Origin: Taxillus chinensis | Taxonomy: Eukaryota; Streptophyta; Magnoliopsida; Santalales; Loranthaceae | Assembly (NCBI GenBank): GCA_023512835.1 | Contig: CM042086.1 | Location: 10,603,559-10,667,558, forward strand | Direction of reading: 5' to 3' | DNA length: 64,000 bases | In this document: in pieces, positions 37,559-49,891 of the stretch | How positions within the stretch are numbered: position 1 is the stretch's first letter | How the letters are laid out: each line of letters begins with the position of its first letter | Made by a program: the position numbers and the translations under genes | Notes under the pieces: model-generated | The model's input: the letters and a program-made list of their open reading frames with translations, nothing else | Databases searched by the model: none | What the model was told of the DNA's origin: nothing

Positions 37559-39640
37559 GTTAAGGCTTTATATGTTAAGAATTTACCCAAAGACATTACT
37601 CAGGACCGGTTGCAAAAGCTGTTTGAACATCATGGAAAGATCACAATGTTGGTTCTGCATCCTGCAAAAGCAGGAAAAGAAGAGAGAAGATATGGTTTTG
37701 TTCACTTTTCAGAGCGGTCTAGTGCCATGAAGGCCCTTAAAAATACTGAAAAATATGAAATTGATGGTACTAGTTACTGCTTAAATATATTATATGTGCC
37801 TCTGATGGGTTTTGTTGACACTGAATTGTTTTTATTTTTCCTTCTATTTGCTGTATGTTTTTCATGAATATTGACAGGTCATGTTCTAGACTGCTCCCTT
37901 GCAAAACCACAAGCTGACCAGAAGTCATCTGGGGGACCCAGTTCACAGAAATCTGCTTTACTTCCAAGCTATCCACCACATGTTGGTTATGGATTGGTTG
38001 GCGGTGCCTATGGGGTTTTAGGTGTGGGATATGGTGCTTCTGGGTTTGGACAGGTCAAATGCTTGCCTTGTGTGTTCCACCCCCAACCCCCTTTATTTTT
38101 CAGTTGGGCTAGTAATTGCCATGGAAATAGATTTTTAAGAGTTTGTCTATAATGGCTTCCGGATTTTTAAGGGTTCTATCTAGATGATAAATTTTTGCCC
38201 TGTTAGTATGTTATAAGATTACCACTACAGATTCTAGCAAGCAGTTGAGTGTTTTTAGGGGAAACTGGTGACACGATATTGAGTGCTTCAGATTGCTTTT
38301 GGTACTTGACGGCAGATTTGGGTTATGTTTTACTGCAGTTGAGGTTCTGGATGATTTTAGGAAAGGGATAAAGAGGGTCATTTTAAAGTTCATTTTAGGG
38401 AATAACTATGATTGATTTTTTGGGGTTCTCACAATTTTTTTGGGGATCAGGTGGAGATTGTGAATCTTTAGCTATTTGTTAGGTAGTTCTTCTCTCATTG
38501 TTATTGGGAAACAGGATTCATTTTGTTCTTGTTGAGGAGTTTTTTTTGGCCCTCGCCCTTTTTGTTGCTCTTGTTTTTAGCATAGTTTGTAAAACTGTTG
38601 GCAGGGTTTTGGGAAGGACCATTATTATCTATTGTGATCAGCTTATTGTTTGACCTGAGTCTACTAATAATACTGTATTTTTCTAATCCGCTCACGGAAG
38701 GCCTGTTTCTTAGTAGCGACATCACCACAGCATTTGCATTAGTGGAAAACTGAAAATAGATGGAGTTCATCCATTTTGGCTTCCAAAGTTTCAATAAAGT
38801 TCTGTGAAGATATTTTTGGTTTGTTAAGATTGCTATCAAGATTCTAAGTGATTTTTAGGGCAAGTGGTGACACAGTATTAAATGCTTTGAGATTGCTTTT
38901 CATAGTTAAAGGCAGATTTGGATTATGTTTGACAGCAATTGAGGTGAGGGGTGTTCATTGGATGGTTTGGGTTTGGGCTTGCTTCAACCCCTATCCCAAA
39001 CTGATGTAGTCGGGATTAGGTGGAGGTGTTGAATCTGCAGCCTATTGTCATTAGCTAGTTTTCTGCCATTGTTATGATTGACTAACTTTTCTGGTTGCTG
39101 ATATGTAAACTTTTTTGTTAGTCTCTGATCTATGGCAGGGGCCCAAGTCCTGCTGGTATGGCAATGATGCCCATGCTTTTGCCTGACGGAAGAGTTGGAT
39201 ATGTCCTGTAAGTATAGAAAATAAAGTAAAGCTTTTATTTTTGCTGCCAGTGATATGACATTACCTTGCATTTGCTGTGATTGAATCAGAGAACAAACTC
39301 GAAAGCTGTTTGTCAAATTTTGTGCTGGATGAACTTCATACATTATTGTATTGAGTTCTAACAAATCTGTTTTTATGTTTGCTTTTATTTACAGTTTACG
39401 TTTAAAACTTGCAATTGTCTGTACCAGTTAGGATGCATCGTTGCTTGTGCAATCACTCTATCGTAGTATCTTTAAAAATTGATAATGGCCGCTTTTGCCG
39501 AGACCCTTAATGTATGGGTTTTCAGTGTTTTTGGAAGTACCTTTTTTTCTTATGCCCATGTTTGTGACATTGTACTTGTGTAGGCAAACAACCTGGAGGG
39601 CAGCCAAGCAGTGTTCAAATGCAGCAGAGAAGCATGGAGG
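37559..39640 (+). pseudogene. LIF2/hnRNP-Q-like gene fragment, third RRM to C-terminus
   Basis: LIF2-like hnRNP Q proteins bind RNA through three RRMs and take part in chromatin-linked gene regulation. Four exon-like pieces with correct splice phases remain: 37559-37766 (RRM3, with RNP2 LYVKNLP and RNP1 RRYGFVHF), 37878-38053 (LAKPQADQK, Gly/Tyr-rich), 39122-39207 (LIYGRGPSPAGMAMMPMLLP, DGRVGYVL) and 39584-39640. In the last piece an extra base after GCAA moves the expected LQQPGGQPSSVQMQQ frame out of register. RRM1 and RRM2 are absent; upstream lie only the G-run and the OXS3-like remnant. The fragment ends where repeat block B copy 3 begins. Introns are kept, so this is a DNA-level copy, not a retrocopy. 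Confidence 0.8.
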
Positions 39641-39649
39641 ATTTTTCAT

Positions 39650-40437
39650 TTTATATTTCATCATTACATATACATTGGAGGATTTTTCAAAACCAATCCT
39701 CCTATGTTGCTTGTGCCACCCTATTGTGCCAACTAAACAATGCGTGTCGGCGACTAAATTTGATTAATTATTGCTTGGGGCACTTGACTTGTTGTAGGGC
39801 CGTAGCTGTTACTTGGACTTGTTTGTTTTCATTGTTGATTTCGTTTCGTCTTTTTTAGTAACCTAAAAACTCGAAGTTTGCCGACTCATATGATTGATTT
39901 TTATTTGTTTGTTTGAGTTTAGTTTTATAATGTTACCTGGGTAATCGTGATCACGTCGCATCGTATAGTAGCCTTAAGATTAGAACACGATCTAAAATAT
40001 ATGTATACATACACGCGATTGAGGGTCAAGGTTTCTTTTGAAAGAGAGCATTTATCTGATTTTACATTTTTTATTTTATTATACCAATCCCATCACAAAT
40101 ATTGTCACCAGCTGAGTGTAGTATTATACGAAGCCTATAATTTCTCACTCTTTACAGCCGTGCCCAAGAGGCCAGTGTATATAAAATTGTCATATATCTG
40201 TTTCAGTGCGTTACGAAACCTCGGGCATTGTTTGGATGGGATACGGCCAGGCCCAAATAAAAATTTTAAAATTTAGACATGGCTGGGCCCATAATCTCGT
40301 GGGCTCAAGGAAACATGGTCCCTCTCATCCAATCAAAACTATCAAGCCCGGAAGGACAGCGAGGTGTAGATGGAGTGATTGAAGAATAAAATGGAAGGGT
40401 GTTATTTTTGGAATGCTATTTTAAAATCAAGGGTAAA

Positions 40438-40440
<3 letters not shown>
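39650..40440 (+). repeat. dispersed repeat block B, copy 3
   Basis: The most diverged and most complete B copy apart from its left end. It starts at the TATTTCATCATTACATATAC segment (matching 33790 and 4140), includes the central segment of copy 2 and ends with the ACATGGCTGGGCC piece shared with copy 1. Its left edge replaces the end of the hnRNP-like fragment. Confidence 0.75.

Positions 40441-40442
<2 letters not shown>

Positions 40443-40486
<44 letters not shown>
40443..40486 (+). repeat. (TA)n microsatellite
   Basis: About 22 TA units directly after block B copy 3. Other (TA)n tracts lie near 42056, 42405, 50128, 51860, 53795 and 58264. Confidence 0.85.
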
Positions 40487-40488
<2 letters not shown>

Positions 40489-43360
40489 AGTATATATGGT
40501 GCGGGGACCGGGTGGTGGTACTTTCTACTTACCAAAAAAGGGGCAACCAGAGGAGGCCTTAAGCGGGTTGTATGGTATATACCCGTATGTATTGGTACTA
40601 TATGGATGTATGTATATGTTTCTCTGTTAGTTTGGTACCTTGGTTTTTAGATTTGGCAATCATTGTAGCCGACGCGCGTAATGTATGCCATCGGAGGTTT
40701 CGTTTTGTTTTTTGTTTTTTATACTTGATGCTATGATGAGAAAATGAGCATGTTTGTCCATAATAAATATCTTGGATTATCTGGGGCAAGTGGGTGAGGT
40801 GTCTTTTACTGTCAACAATAATCGTTGCAGGGCCAGCATTATGGAAAATAGGTTGACCATATTTGTCAACCTATTTTTTATTAGCACGTGATAGAATGAT
40901 GTTGGTTTTTTTTTTTTTTTTGCTATATATTTTGCAGGATTGTAAGCCAATTTGTTAGTGATTTGTTGGAAAATTTTCCCCACTCCATTTTTTCATAGTA
41001 TATGTATCTTTATGGTGCTGTCAATGTCTATATGCCATTGTATTACCAAACCTAAGCTCACCCAGGAGCCGAAACACAAAATGCTTGAAGACTTCTGTCC
41101 TGTGTAATATGCTATTCTATCATACAATTAGAGCTCACCCAGGAGTGAATACGCTTTGAGACTCCTGTGGCTGTGACATGTCTTCTGTCATGACAAGAAT
41201 CAGGGACCATATTAAATGGATGGCGCCGTTGATCCTATATCAGACCAGTTAGGAACTAGGAACACGGGAACACATCATTGGAAATTTTATCGGAAAAAAA
41301 GGTAATGTTTGATATATTATGATTATTTTTTAAAAATTATAAATTTAGATTAATTTTTATTATTATTAAATAATTTTAAATTCATCAAACTTATTATTTT
41401 TAAAATAATTTTATTTTTAAAAATAATAGATATCATCACAACTTTTTTTATAATAATAAGGACTCAGATCACGCTTACCACATTATATCCCTTAAAAAGT
41501 GAAAACTCCCGCCCACGTATCTAAGATCAAAACCACAATCCGGATAATGGTTTCTGGCTGTAACCCACGGGCTTATATTGAAAATTCCAAATGGTTTCGT
41601 TTCCCTGTTTATTTTTTTAAAAAAAATCTCAAATCATACACTTTTTTAGTTTTTATAATTGGATATCGAGCATTAAGAATAGAGGTGATCAAATCCTTGA
41701 AATGGGTGACATCGAGAGGCCAAACAAGAAATTCTATCGATCTAATTGTAAAAAAAAAGGGGGATCAAACGTCTTAATAAGCCAGTTTCTAATGATATCT
41801 AGTTCCTCTACACCAGACACGACCCGCACTTCAAGGGCGTGAGCCTACCTTTACAATCGAAGTAGAGTCGGCTCGTAAGGCTTTTTTTTTTTTAAATTTT
41901 AATTTGAAAAAACAAAATCCCTGATTGTGATTATTTCTTTACAAAACTTGGAGTGGGACCAGGAAGAATCTTGTCTCGAAGGATACAGGACAGAAGTCAT
42001 GTGGGCCGGGGCTGAGGCAGCACCTAACAGAATATGCTCCTACACCACCGTTTAAATATTATATATATATATATATATATACGTATATGTATAGGGTTTG
42101 TAAAGACTGGTGTATCGATTGGTGTATCATATATATGGCTTGGCTCTCCTCTACCAATAGTCTCGCTTTGACTACCACAAGAAATGTGGGCATATGCCCG
42201 TGTTGTGGGCACAGTCGGGTAGTAGGAAAGTGGCAAATCCAGATTTGACGCCACACCACCATGCGGTCATGCGGATACAACGTATATGAGGAGGCCTCGC
42301 GCGATAAGCCTTCGATAGATGTAGCATCATCACGCGTGTCATCACAATGGGCACAACGGTTGGATAAAGAATTCAGCAATTTGCCAGTATCATATATACA
42401 TATACATATACATATATATATATACATTTCTGGTTTGCTTGTATGAATTCCCAAGGCTGGTCCAGTACCAAAAACAGGGCCATATATGCTTCCCAATACG
42501 GAACTCTCAATCCAACCAGATGTACAAATCCAAGGCTTCTATGAGCGTGGAAAGGAGTACTACTGTACAAGCAAGCTAGACCCCATAATGTTGGCTTGAC
42601 CGTGATGGGGCCATTAATTCCCAAACCAGTCTAGAATTGGCTGACGAGTCGAGGACCACATTTAAGCCCAAAAAAACGCATGTTCCAATTCTACCCACCT
42701 TAGTAGAAATTAGAAAACTCGCCTAATAGATTTTACCGTAAACTGCGGTCTGAATGAATTTCCTGAGCACTCAATGAAAAAAAAAAAAAAAAAAGTCCAG
42801 AAGACTCAATACTTGGGACATAATAGGGAAGGTGTAATGACATAATATCCAACGCTACCAAGATGAATTGAAAACTACTCCATAACTCTAACAAAGAAAA
42901 TCAAACCGCTTGCATTGAATTAAGATTGCAATCCAATGTGCTTTGAAGTTAGTAAGAAAATACATGTGAGCAAGTTGTCGATGAACCAAGCGCTTAATGG
43001 CATGTGTAATTAAGACCTAAATTCCAAAATTACAGTGTATTGACCACTGAAAAGAAAAAAAAATACAGATAAAACTGAAACACTTTTAATGCCATTAGTT
43101 TGATATTATTTCTCTTAAAAAAAATTATTCATAACAATGCAATAACAAAAAAAAATTCAGCACAATACAGAGTGTTTTTATAAGGAAAAAACTATTTTAC
43201 ACAATAAGTCAACATAATCAGCATAAGAAGAGGAGCTCAGGATTCGCCACAACAGAATAGTTCCAGCACACCAGGAATGAGCCCATGTTTGTTGGATCTG
43301 TCCAAATACTTAAAAAGTTTGGTATTTTTGGTGAGCACAACTGAGCTTGATGACTTTGAT
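40487..43360. other. intergenic, microsatellite-rich
   Basis: No gene recognised. A locally GC-richer piece at about 42080-42660 contains open frames on both strands without family resemblance. Poly(T) and poly(A) tracts occur at 40904-40921 and 42778-42794. Confidence 0.4.
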
Positions 43361-43361
43361 T

Positions 43362-43580
43362 TTGGATCAATGCTATTTGCTCCGGAAGTATTGCATGCAC
43401 ACCTTAATCTTCAAACGCAGTGACCCCATCCCAAAAACAACAATCCCACAACTTACATGGAGCAACTAGCATTGATCCAAAAATAAATGGAGAATTGCAT
43501 GCACACCTAAGCTTCAGACGCAGTGACCCCACCCCAAAAACAACAATCCCACAACAACTTACATGGAGAATCTGGAGCAG
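43362..43580 (+). repeat. 104-bp tandem duplication with internal inverted repeat
   Basis: The segment starting TTGCATGCACACCT at 43391 recurs at 43495 (period 104) and shares CGCAGTGACCCC and ACAACAATCCCACAAC. In addition TTTTGGATCAATGCTA at 43362 is the reverse complement of a segment at about 43468-43484, giving arms of about 24 bp that could fold into a hairpin around copy 1. Confidence 0.75.
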
Positions 43581-43684
43581 GCAATATTCTAAAATTATAG
43601 TGTAGGATTGCAATCCAAATTCATGATAGGGTCAAGTGATCAACAATAGATAAATGATTTCTGGAAGTACTATATAAGCTAGTG

Positions 43685-43825
43685 GATTGATCTATAATGC
43701 AAAACTTGGAATTTGCTAATCACCCTCAATATAATCTATATGTTCCGGGATCAATCAATTGTAGTGAAAATTTATAATGCAAAACTTGCAATTTGCTAAT
43801 CGCCCTCAATATTATGCAAACAGAT
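43685..43825 (+). repeat. imperfect tandem duplication, period about 80
   Basis: TATAATGCAAAACTTGGAAT at about 43695 and TATAATGCAAAACTTGCAAT at about 43771 start two near-identical pieces that both run on through CTAATC.CCCTCAATAT. Confidence 0.7.
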
Positions 43826-44403
43826 CATTTAAATCCTTATCATCTATAAATCTGGCAGCATTATAAAAGACAAATCATTTGTCATTTCATCCCTCTCCAT
43901 CTCATCATACATATAGTTCAACCAAAGTTCAAAATGAAAGCAAATTGACACCCTCAACCTTCTTTGAGCACCATTAATCGCACAACATTATAAAACAAAT
44001 AAAGAAAAAAAGAAAAACAATAATAGAGAGGGAGACATTGATGAGAGGAATCAGAGATGAATAGGTGTATGAGGAGGCAAACTCCATATCAGAATTGACC
44101 CCCTTCAACTGCACCTTCGACAAGATAAAGCCAGCTCGGAGAGCCCATTATGTTGAAGAAACCCAAGAAGCATCACCTCAAGAAAACACACTCTAAACAC
44201 ATAAATTCTACAAAAAACAGTAAAAAAAAAAAAAAAGACTCCTCTTCAAACATCGTACCTACGTGGATACGTAGACCTAAGATGATTTTATCTTAAGGTA
44301 AACTGAACTTCTTCTTCTTCTTTTCTTTTCTTTTCTTTTTTTTGTTTCCCCGCATGAGAAAAAATAAACGTGGATTTAAAAAAAATTGAAAGAAAAATGA
44401 TAA
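43826..44403. other. 3' flank of the ERF gene
   Basis: AT-rich, with a CTT/TTTTC tract near 44309-44345. It should include the ERF 3' UTR next to 44403. No other gene was recognised. Confidence 0.4.
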
Positions 44404-45153
44404 TCAGAGGCACAGAGCCGTGTTGTAATACCCATCATCGCCGGCGGGGAGGAAGCCACGGGTAGGAACACCATCACCCTCATCGTCGTCGTCATCCATG
44501 GCGGGAGGCATGTTGAGATCGAAGGGCAACAACTTGGGCGACGAAGACGGGGAAGCGATCTCAGCAGCATCGTCGTCCACGACCGAGGACGAGGAATCGC
44601 AGTCGCTGTGACAGTCGCCCGGCAGCAGGGGCGGGGCCCGAGGCGGACGGCGGGGAGGCTGCAACGCGTCGGCATTTTTCTCCTGCGAGGAGGACCTCGG
44701 CCCGCTGGAGGACTCCACGGTGCTGCTCATCCCGCTGGAGGCCGGCCTTTGGGCAGCGACGATGTGGGGATCGGGAAACTGGTGGCGGTGATACAACAGG
44801 TACTGCTGCTGCTGCTGCTGTTGATCGGAGAAGGGATCGGGGAGCATGGAGGGCGGCGGCGAGAGTGGGAAGTTGGTCTTGGCCTTGGGACCTCGGAGGG
44901 TGCGTGCGGCGGCGTCGTAGGCGCGAGCAGCGGCGTCAGCGGAGTCGAATGTCCCCAGCCACACCCTCGTCTTCTTCCACGGGTCTCTGATCTCCGCAGC
45001 GAAACGACCCCATGGCCGCTTCCGCACGCCCCTGAATCTGGGCTCCTTCCCCGCCCACATAGCAGCCCCGGATCGGTTCAGATCTCTCGCTGCCGCTGCC
45101 GCCGCCGCCGCCGCCGCCTTGGCCGGTGCGGCTTCTCCCTTTCCTCTCCTCAT
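44404..45153 (-). CDS. AP2/ERF transcriptional repressor, ERF3/ERF7-like (group VIII, EAR motif)
   Basis: A nuclear transcription factor expected to bind GCC-box promoters and repress ethylene, ABA or stress-responsive genes through a TOPLESS-type co-repressor. It is a single exon of 249 aa, as usual for this group. The start MRRGKGEAA matches the conserved N-terminus of ERF3-type proteins; the longer frame upstream crosses a (GA)n leader and is rejected. An Ala10 run (13-22) is followed by the AP2 domain at about 39-96 ([28 protein letters not shown]). Then come a Gln7 run (about 111-117), [18 protein letters not shown], the group motif [13 protein letters not shown], and the EAR motif FDLNMPP at about 211-217. 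An Asp-rich tail ends ALCL. Nothing is truncated. Confidence 0.95.
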   Translation of the reverse strand: MRRGKGEAAPAKAAAAAAAAAARDLNRSGAAMWAGKEPRFRGVRKRPWGRFAAEIRDPWKKTRVWLGTFDSADAAARAYDAAARTLRGPKAKTNFPLSPPPSMLPDPFSDQQQQQQQYLLYHRHQFPDPHIVAAQRPASSGMSSTVESSSGPRSSSQEKNADALQPPRRPPRAPPLLPGDCHSDCDSSSSVVDDDAAEIASPSSSPKLLPFDLNMPPAMDDDDDEGDGVPTRGFLPAGDDGYYNTALCL

Positions 45154-45186
45154 GGGTTTTTTTGTTTTGTTTTGTTTTTTAGTATT

Positions 45187-45430
45187 GAGAGAGAGAGAGA
45201 GAGAGAGAGGGAGGGAGAGAATCTGAGAAGTGAAAACAAAGCAAAGCTTGGAAAATTTGTGAAAGAAAAAGGGGGAGAAGAAACAAACAAAGGGTTGGGT
45301 ACTCGGGTTTGAAATAATGAGCAATAATGATAATTCCACCAACAGCACCGTCCTTGTTTAATTATCCTATTCTATGCACACACCACACACACATAATTTC
45401 CAATCTCCCTCTCTCTCTCTCTCTCTCTCT
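45187..45430 (+). repeat. (GA)n and (CT)n tracts in ERF leader/promoter
   Basis: A (GA)n run at 45187-45208 lies 34-55 bp before the ERF start codon, inside its probable 5' UTR (CT-rich in the transcript). A (CT)n run lies at 45409-45430. Such tracts are common in plant core promoters and can bind GAGA-type BBR/BPC factors. Confidence 0.65.
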
Positions 45431-48180
45431 TTTCTTTTTTCTTTTTTCTTTTTTCCTTTTCTTTTATTTGGTATGCTTGGGAAAGACAGGAGGCTGGAGG
45501 AGAAGGAGGGCGGGTGACTGTGTGAGGTGAGAGAGCGGTGGGGGGGGTCTTCTTTTCGTTTCCCTCCCTTCTATTTCTCCCTTTGCTTTGCCTTCTCTCT
45601 CGTCCCCACATACCGAGTAGACCCTCCTTGATTGCCTCATCTTTTTTCCCGCTTCAGTCATGCTTATTCCTAATCCTAACCCTACCAAAAACGCATATAA
45701 AAAAAAATAGAACATACAAAATAATAATAATAATAATAATAACGGTTGAAATTTTTCATGAAATCACGCTAATTATACTGTGTTTTTGGTTAAAGTAGTA
45801 TGGATTGGATTGATAATATAATTATTGCATCATTAATGTGTGTATGACATATATTACAGTATTACTGCGTGTAACTTAATTGGGGTCAAATTAAAACAGC
45901 ACACTATGTATTACGTTATCATCTTCAAATTTCGCTCCTTTGATATGTACCCGGATCAAGAAGTTGAGAAGGCTTTGGGGGTTCGCAGCGGTCATAACAA
46001 ATTGGAATATCACAAATCATGCACCAAATTTCGCTAATGGAATCAGGTGTGCTTATGCTTACTCTATCTCCTTTTCTCATAAATTGACATGGGTTAGTTT
46101 GATGGAACAATGGTTTTATTATGTTAGAAAAAAACACAGGAAAAAACATAATACATAATGGGTCAGTCCCAAGTTAACATGTTTTTTTATATAAGACCAT
46201 TCAATTCCTACTAATTAAATTAATATTGTATTTATTAATATCTTCATTCAAACTCCTGATGTGATAAATATAAGTATCGAAGTTTGCCAAGTACAAAATA
46301 AAAATGATAAATAGAATGCGAAAACTACAAATGACATTAACATTACAAAAAAGTCAACAAACAATGTAAATAGCTCAATAGACATTATAAACAAAATTGA
46401 TGGAGGAGGAGAATAAGCTAAAAGGATAATCATATTCAACGGGAAAAAAATACTAACAATCATAGACTAAAAGTGAATAAAACAAAACTAGATTGAGAGT
46501 CATTCAGCATAAAGAATATCAGCAATCAGATAGGAAAATTAGAGAAGGAACTACAAACAATTATTGAAAAACCAATCTAATCATCAATTATAGATACCAC
46601 CAACAAATAATATAAAAAAACTACAAAATAAACAATAATAAGCTAGTTTAATCAACCATGCACCACCAACAAATACCATCAAACAATTATAAATCACTAT
46701 GAAAATTGATATAATCAATTGAAATTTACAAACAACTAACTCAAACTAGGTTGAATCAATTGAAAAAATGCAAAAGATCAACTCAAAACCAGTCAAATCA
46801 ATCCAAAACTATAATAAACCAACTCAAAACCCATATAACCAACTAAAAAATATAAGCAAACTCACTAAAATGCTACTAAGCCAAAAGAATAATTAATAAA
46901 AATAACAACAAAGTGTTATCTACCGATCACAAAACAATGCAATCGAAAAAAACATCAACTATAACATAATTAATTGCAATACAAAAACCAACTAATTGCA
47001 AAAAAAAAAAAAACACTGTAACTTAATCCATCATAAATTCACAATTAAATTTATAGAAAACCAAACAAATTAATATTATCATGTCTCGATTTATATGAAA
47101 TAAAATATTCATCGAAAGCACTTCAACATACTCACTGATGCCACATATCAAATGATAGCCAAGTTACCACACATCTACTTAGATTATATCAATGCACATT
47201 TGAACGAAAAAGTCAAAATTAGAAATATCTAATTTTTAAAACAAATATCAATAATTATTCTATTATTTATTTATTTATAAATGGTAGGCTAATAAATGAA
47301 TATTTTGTCCAGTTTAATAAATGGTGGGCTAGAGGGGTCATTCTACTTTTCATTTGAATATATATACATATATGTTTCGTCCACAAAAAATTTACATATA
47401 CAACTTTTCTACAACATGCTAATAATTTAAACTAAATAAAAAAAGGTGATCGATAAAAAAAAGACACGGATTGGCCTGTGATAGTTAAAATGTTAGCACC
47501 ATATTGTTTTTTGTTATTCTATCATAAAAATTAATTAGTAAATTAATTATTTATGTAAAGTCATCTTATAAAAATTAATTCCGGATTTTACACAAATTTA
47601 ATTGAAAAAAAGAAAGATAAGTCAATGAAAAGTATATAATTAAATTTATTTATTTTAAAGTTTTTTCAAATCAAATTCGTTTAAAATAACATCATACTAC
47701 TATGAAATTTTTCCAATAAATAAAATATAAGTATTTAATTTAGCGAAAAAAATTTAAATTAAATATTAATAAGATGCTGAAAGTAATAATTTAAAAACTC
47801 GTATTTTGACTATTGGCTCATAAGAGTATTAATACCAATTTTACAATCATCTTTTATAATTTTAGAGATTTAAATTATTTTTTATTTTTATATACAGTAT
47901 AATATATTTTTTTAAATTACTCTTTATATCATTAAAATAATAATTTATATTATTTTTATTTAATAATAAACGTTTAATAATTTAATATGAAAAAACATAA
48001 ATATTATGAAAAAATAATATATAAAGAGTAATAATATTTTTTAATACATTAAAAAAAATGTATACATTTTATGAAAAAATAAACAAATATTATGATGATA
48101 ATTTATTTTATTTTTAAATATAAACAAACAGCCTTCTGTATAAAATTTAGTACTCATGTTCTAACCGCGTTCCTAAAAAA
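45431..48180. other. AT-rich intergenic DNA
   Basis: Upstream of the ERF gene. From about 46500 to 47050 the strand is strongly A/C-biased with many CAA, AAACCAACT-like words, resembling a decayed low-complexity array. No gene was recognised. Confidence 0.4.
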
Positions 48181-48560
48181 AGCCTCTGACAGACACAGAC
48201 ACTGTCACTGACACACAAATGAATCAAATAAATCTTTACACGCAGCTGCGTGGGACACATGACAGGCAACAGCTGTCCCCTTCCTGGACTGCCTATGAAT
48301 CATAAGTTGGCTGCGCCCTGTCCAGCGAAATTAATGTTAGCGGTCTGCGTTGGTTGTTTTTCCGGCACCGGCATTGCATTTCTGGTCCACCAGCTAAGCA
48401 CTTTACGTTTGTCATGCTGGAGTTTTGACCCGTTGACTAACCAGCACCGGACAAGAAAGCTGGGGATCTTGTAGGCTTGTAGCTGATTGGAGTGAACTCA
48501 GCCAAGTGCACCTTAACTGTTTTTTTCCCCATACACTCGCTCCAAACTCCATACATGCCG
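48181..48560 (+). promoter_or_regulatory. GC-richer island with paired W-boxes
   Basis: A patch of about 360 bp with normal GC content stands out in AT-rich spacer. TTGACC (48425-48430) and TTGACT (48433-48438) are two W-box cores 2 bp apart, the WRKY binding site. No coding frame of a known family was seen. The nearest gene, the DUF3537 gene, begins 2.8 kb downstream, so a regulatory role is speculative. Confidence 0.3.
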
Positions 48561-48881
48561 AACCTACTAGAGTAATCTAGATCGAAATTTTGCTACCAAT
48601 AAATCAAATCTATACCGTGGGTGGGGTTCTAATGATTTTTACCCTGGCATCCTTAAAAACGCGCGCCCCACATGCTCCCATTAGATGATCCGCAATACTA
48701 TAACATTTGTCACTTTATACATCAAATCATAACTTATATATGCTTCCATATATGATAAGCAATCCTATAACGTGTATTGTCACCTTTGAAAAGTCTCTTT
48801 GATTTTTTGTTTATTCAAAGCAAATGTATGACAATCCTTCAAGGAGAAAACAGTTTTTATCATATGAGGAATATAATTATT

Positions 48882-49891
48882 GGGTGAAAATGAATTTTAC
48901 TTAATGGATTAGTGGACATATTAAGCGAATCCATCGTAAAAAATATTTTGTTGGGTGATATTCACTTACTTGATAAATATTACCTGCTGGGTAAATATCA
49001 TTTTATTTTAAATTAAATATTAATTTGTTATTATATTTATAAATAAGTAATATTTTATCTTTTAATATTAATGCATTTGATTTTCAAATTATATTTAAAT
49101 AATCTTTTTATTTTTATTTAATATTTGAAATGTTGTTTATAAATAAATTGCATTTTATATCAAATAAAAAATTTAATTTTATAGAAATAAACAAAATCGT
49201 GTAAATCAAATACACATTTTGAACGAACGTAGACTTTTTAAAATTATTTTAAACTCTGACTTTTAAAATCTATCATCTAAATATATAATATGTGCGTGCA
49301 CAAATACACAAACACGCATATGTATATATATATATACACATTATATATATATATAGATACATACATACATATATATTAAATATATGTATATACACACACA
49401 CACATATATATATATATTATGCTTAATAACATATTCATGTCAAGTATTTAATATTGTCATATATTCCACCAAGCATTTAAAATTGAAAGGGTGTCAAAAT
49501 AATAAAAAAACTCTGCAGTTGAAGGTAATTATATTAGTGTAAGACAAGAATGAGTGATATATTTGAAGCTAATAAATTTGAATTTATAATACCAATAATA
49601 TTGTGCAGATATATAATAAAACTGATTGAAAGTTTAACTTTAAAATATATCAAAATAAAAAATAAAAAATAATACTTTATTACCCTGCAACACCCCTAAA
49701 CACCCCTCAAAGTAATAAAGAAGTTTCACCAAATAGATTTTGTCTCACTAGGTGAAAATATTTCACCTAGCTTTCAAATATCCAACGACTATTACTTAAA
49801 GTGCCGATGATGACCTTTATCGGGTGAAAATGGTAGTATTATGCACCTGATGAATTACTACTATTAGGTGAAACTAGTTTTTATTATAGTG
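48882..49891 (+). mobile_element. possible CACTA-type element terminus with subterminal repeats
   Basis: The motif GGGTGAAAA or its variants recurs at 48882, 48953 (GGGTGAT), 49751, 49822 and 49865, with an inverted TTTCACCT at 49761. The block ends in TTTTTATTATAGTG at 49878-49891. TAGTG ends with short subterminal repeats are the hallmark of CACTA (En/Spm) elements. No matching CACTA start or transposase was found, so this is a truncated or non-autonomous copy at best. Confidence 0.35.

Noticed and set aside
42059..42624. Overlapping frames at 42.06-42.62 kb
   Set aside because: They run through (TA)n tracts giving Ile/Tyr strings, and the rest matches no family and differs by strand.
45154..45348. 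N-terminal extension of the ERF frame upstream of MRRGKG
   Set aside because: It translates the (GA)n leader and T-rich DNA into low-complexity Leu/Ser; MRRGKG matches the usual family start.
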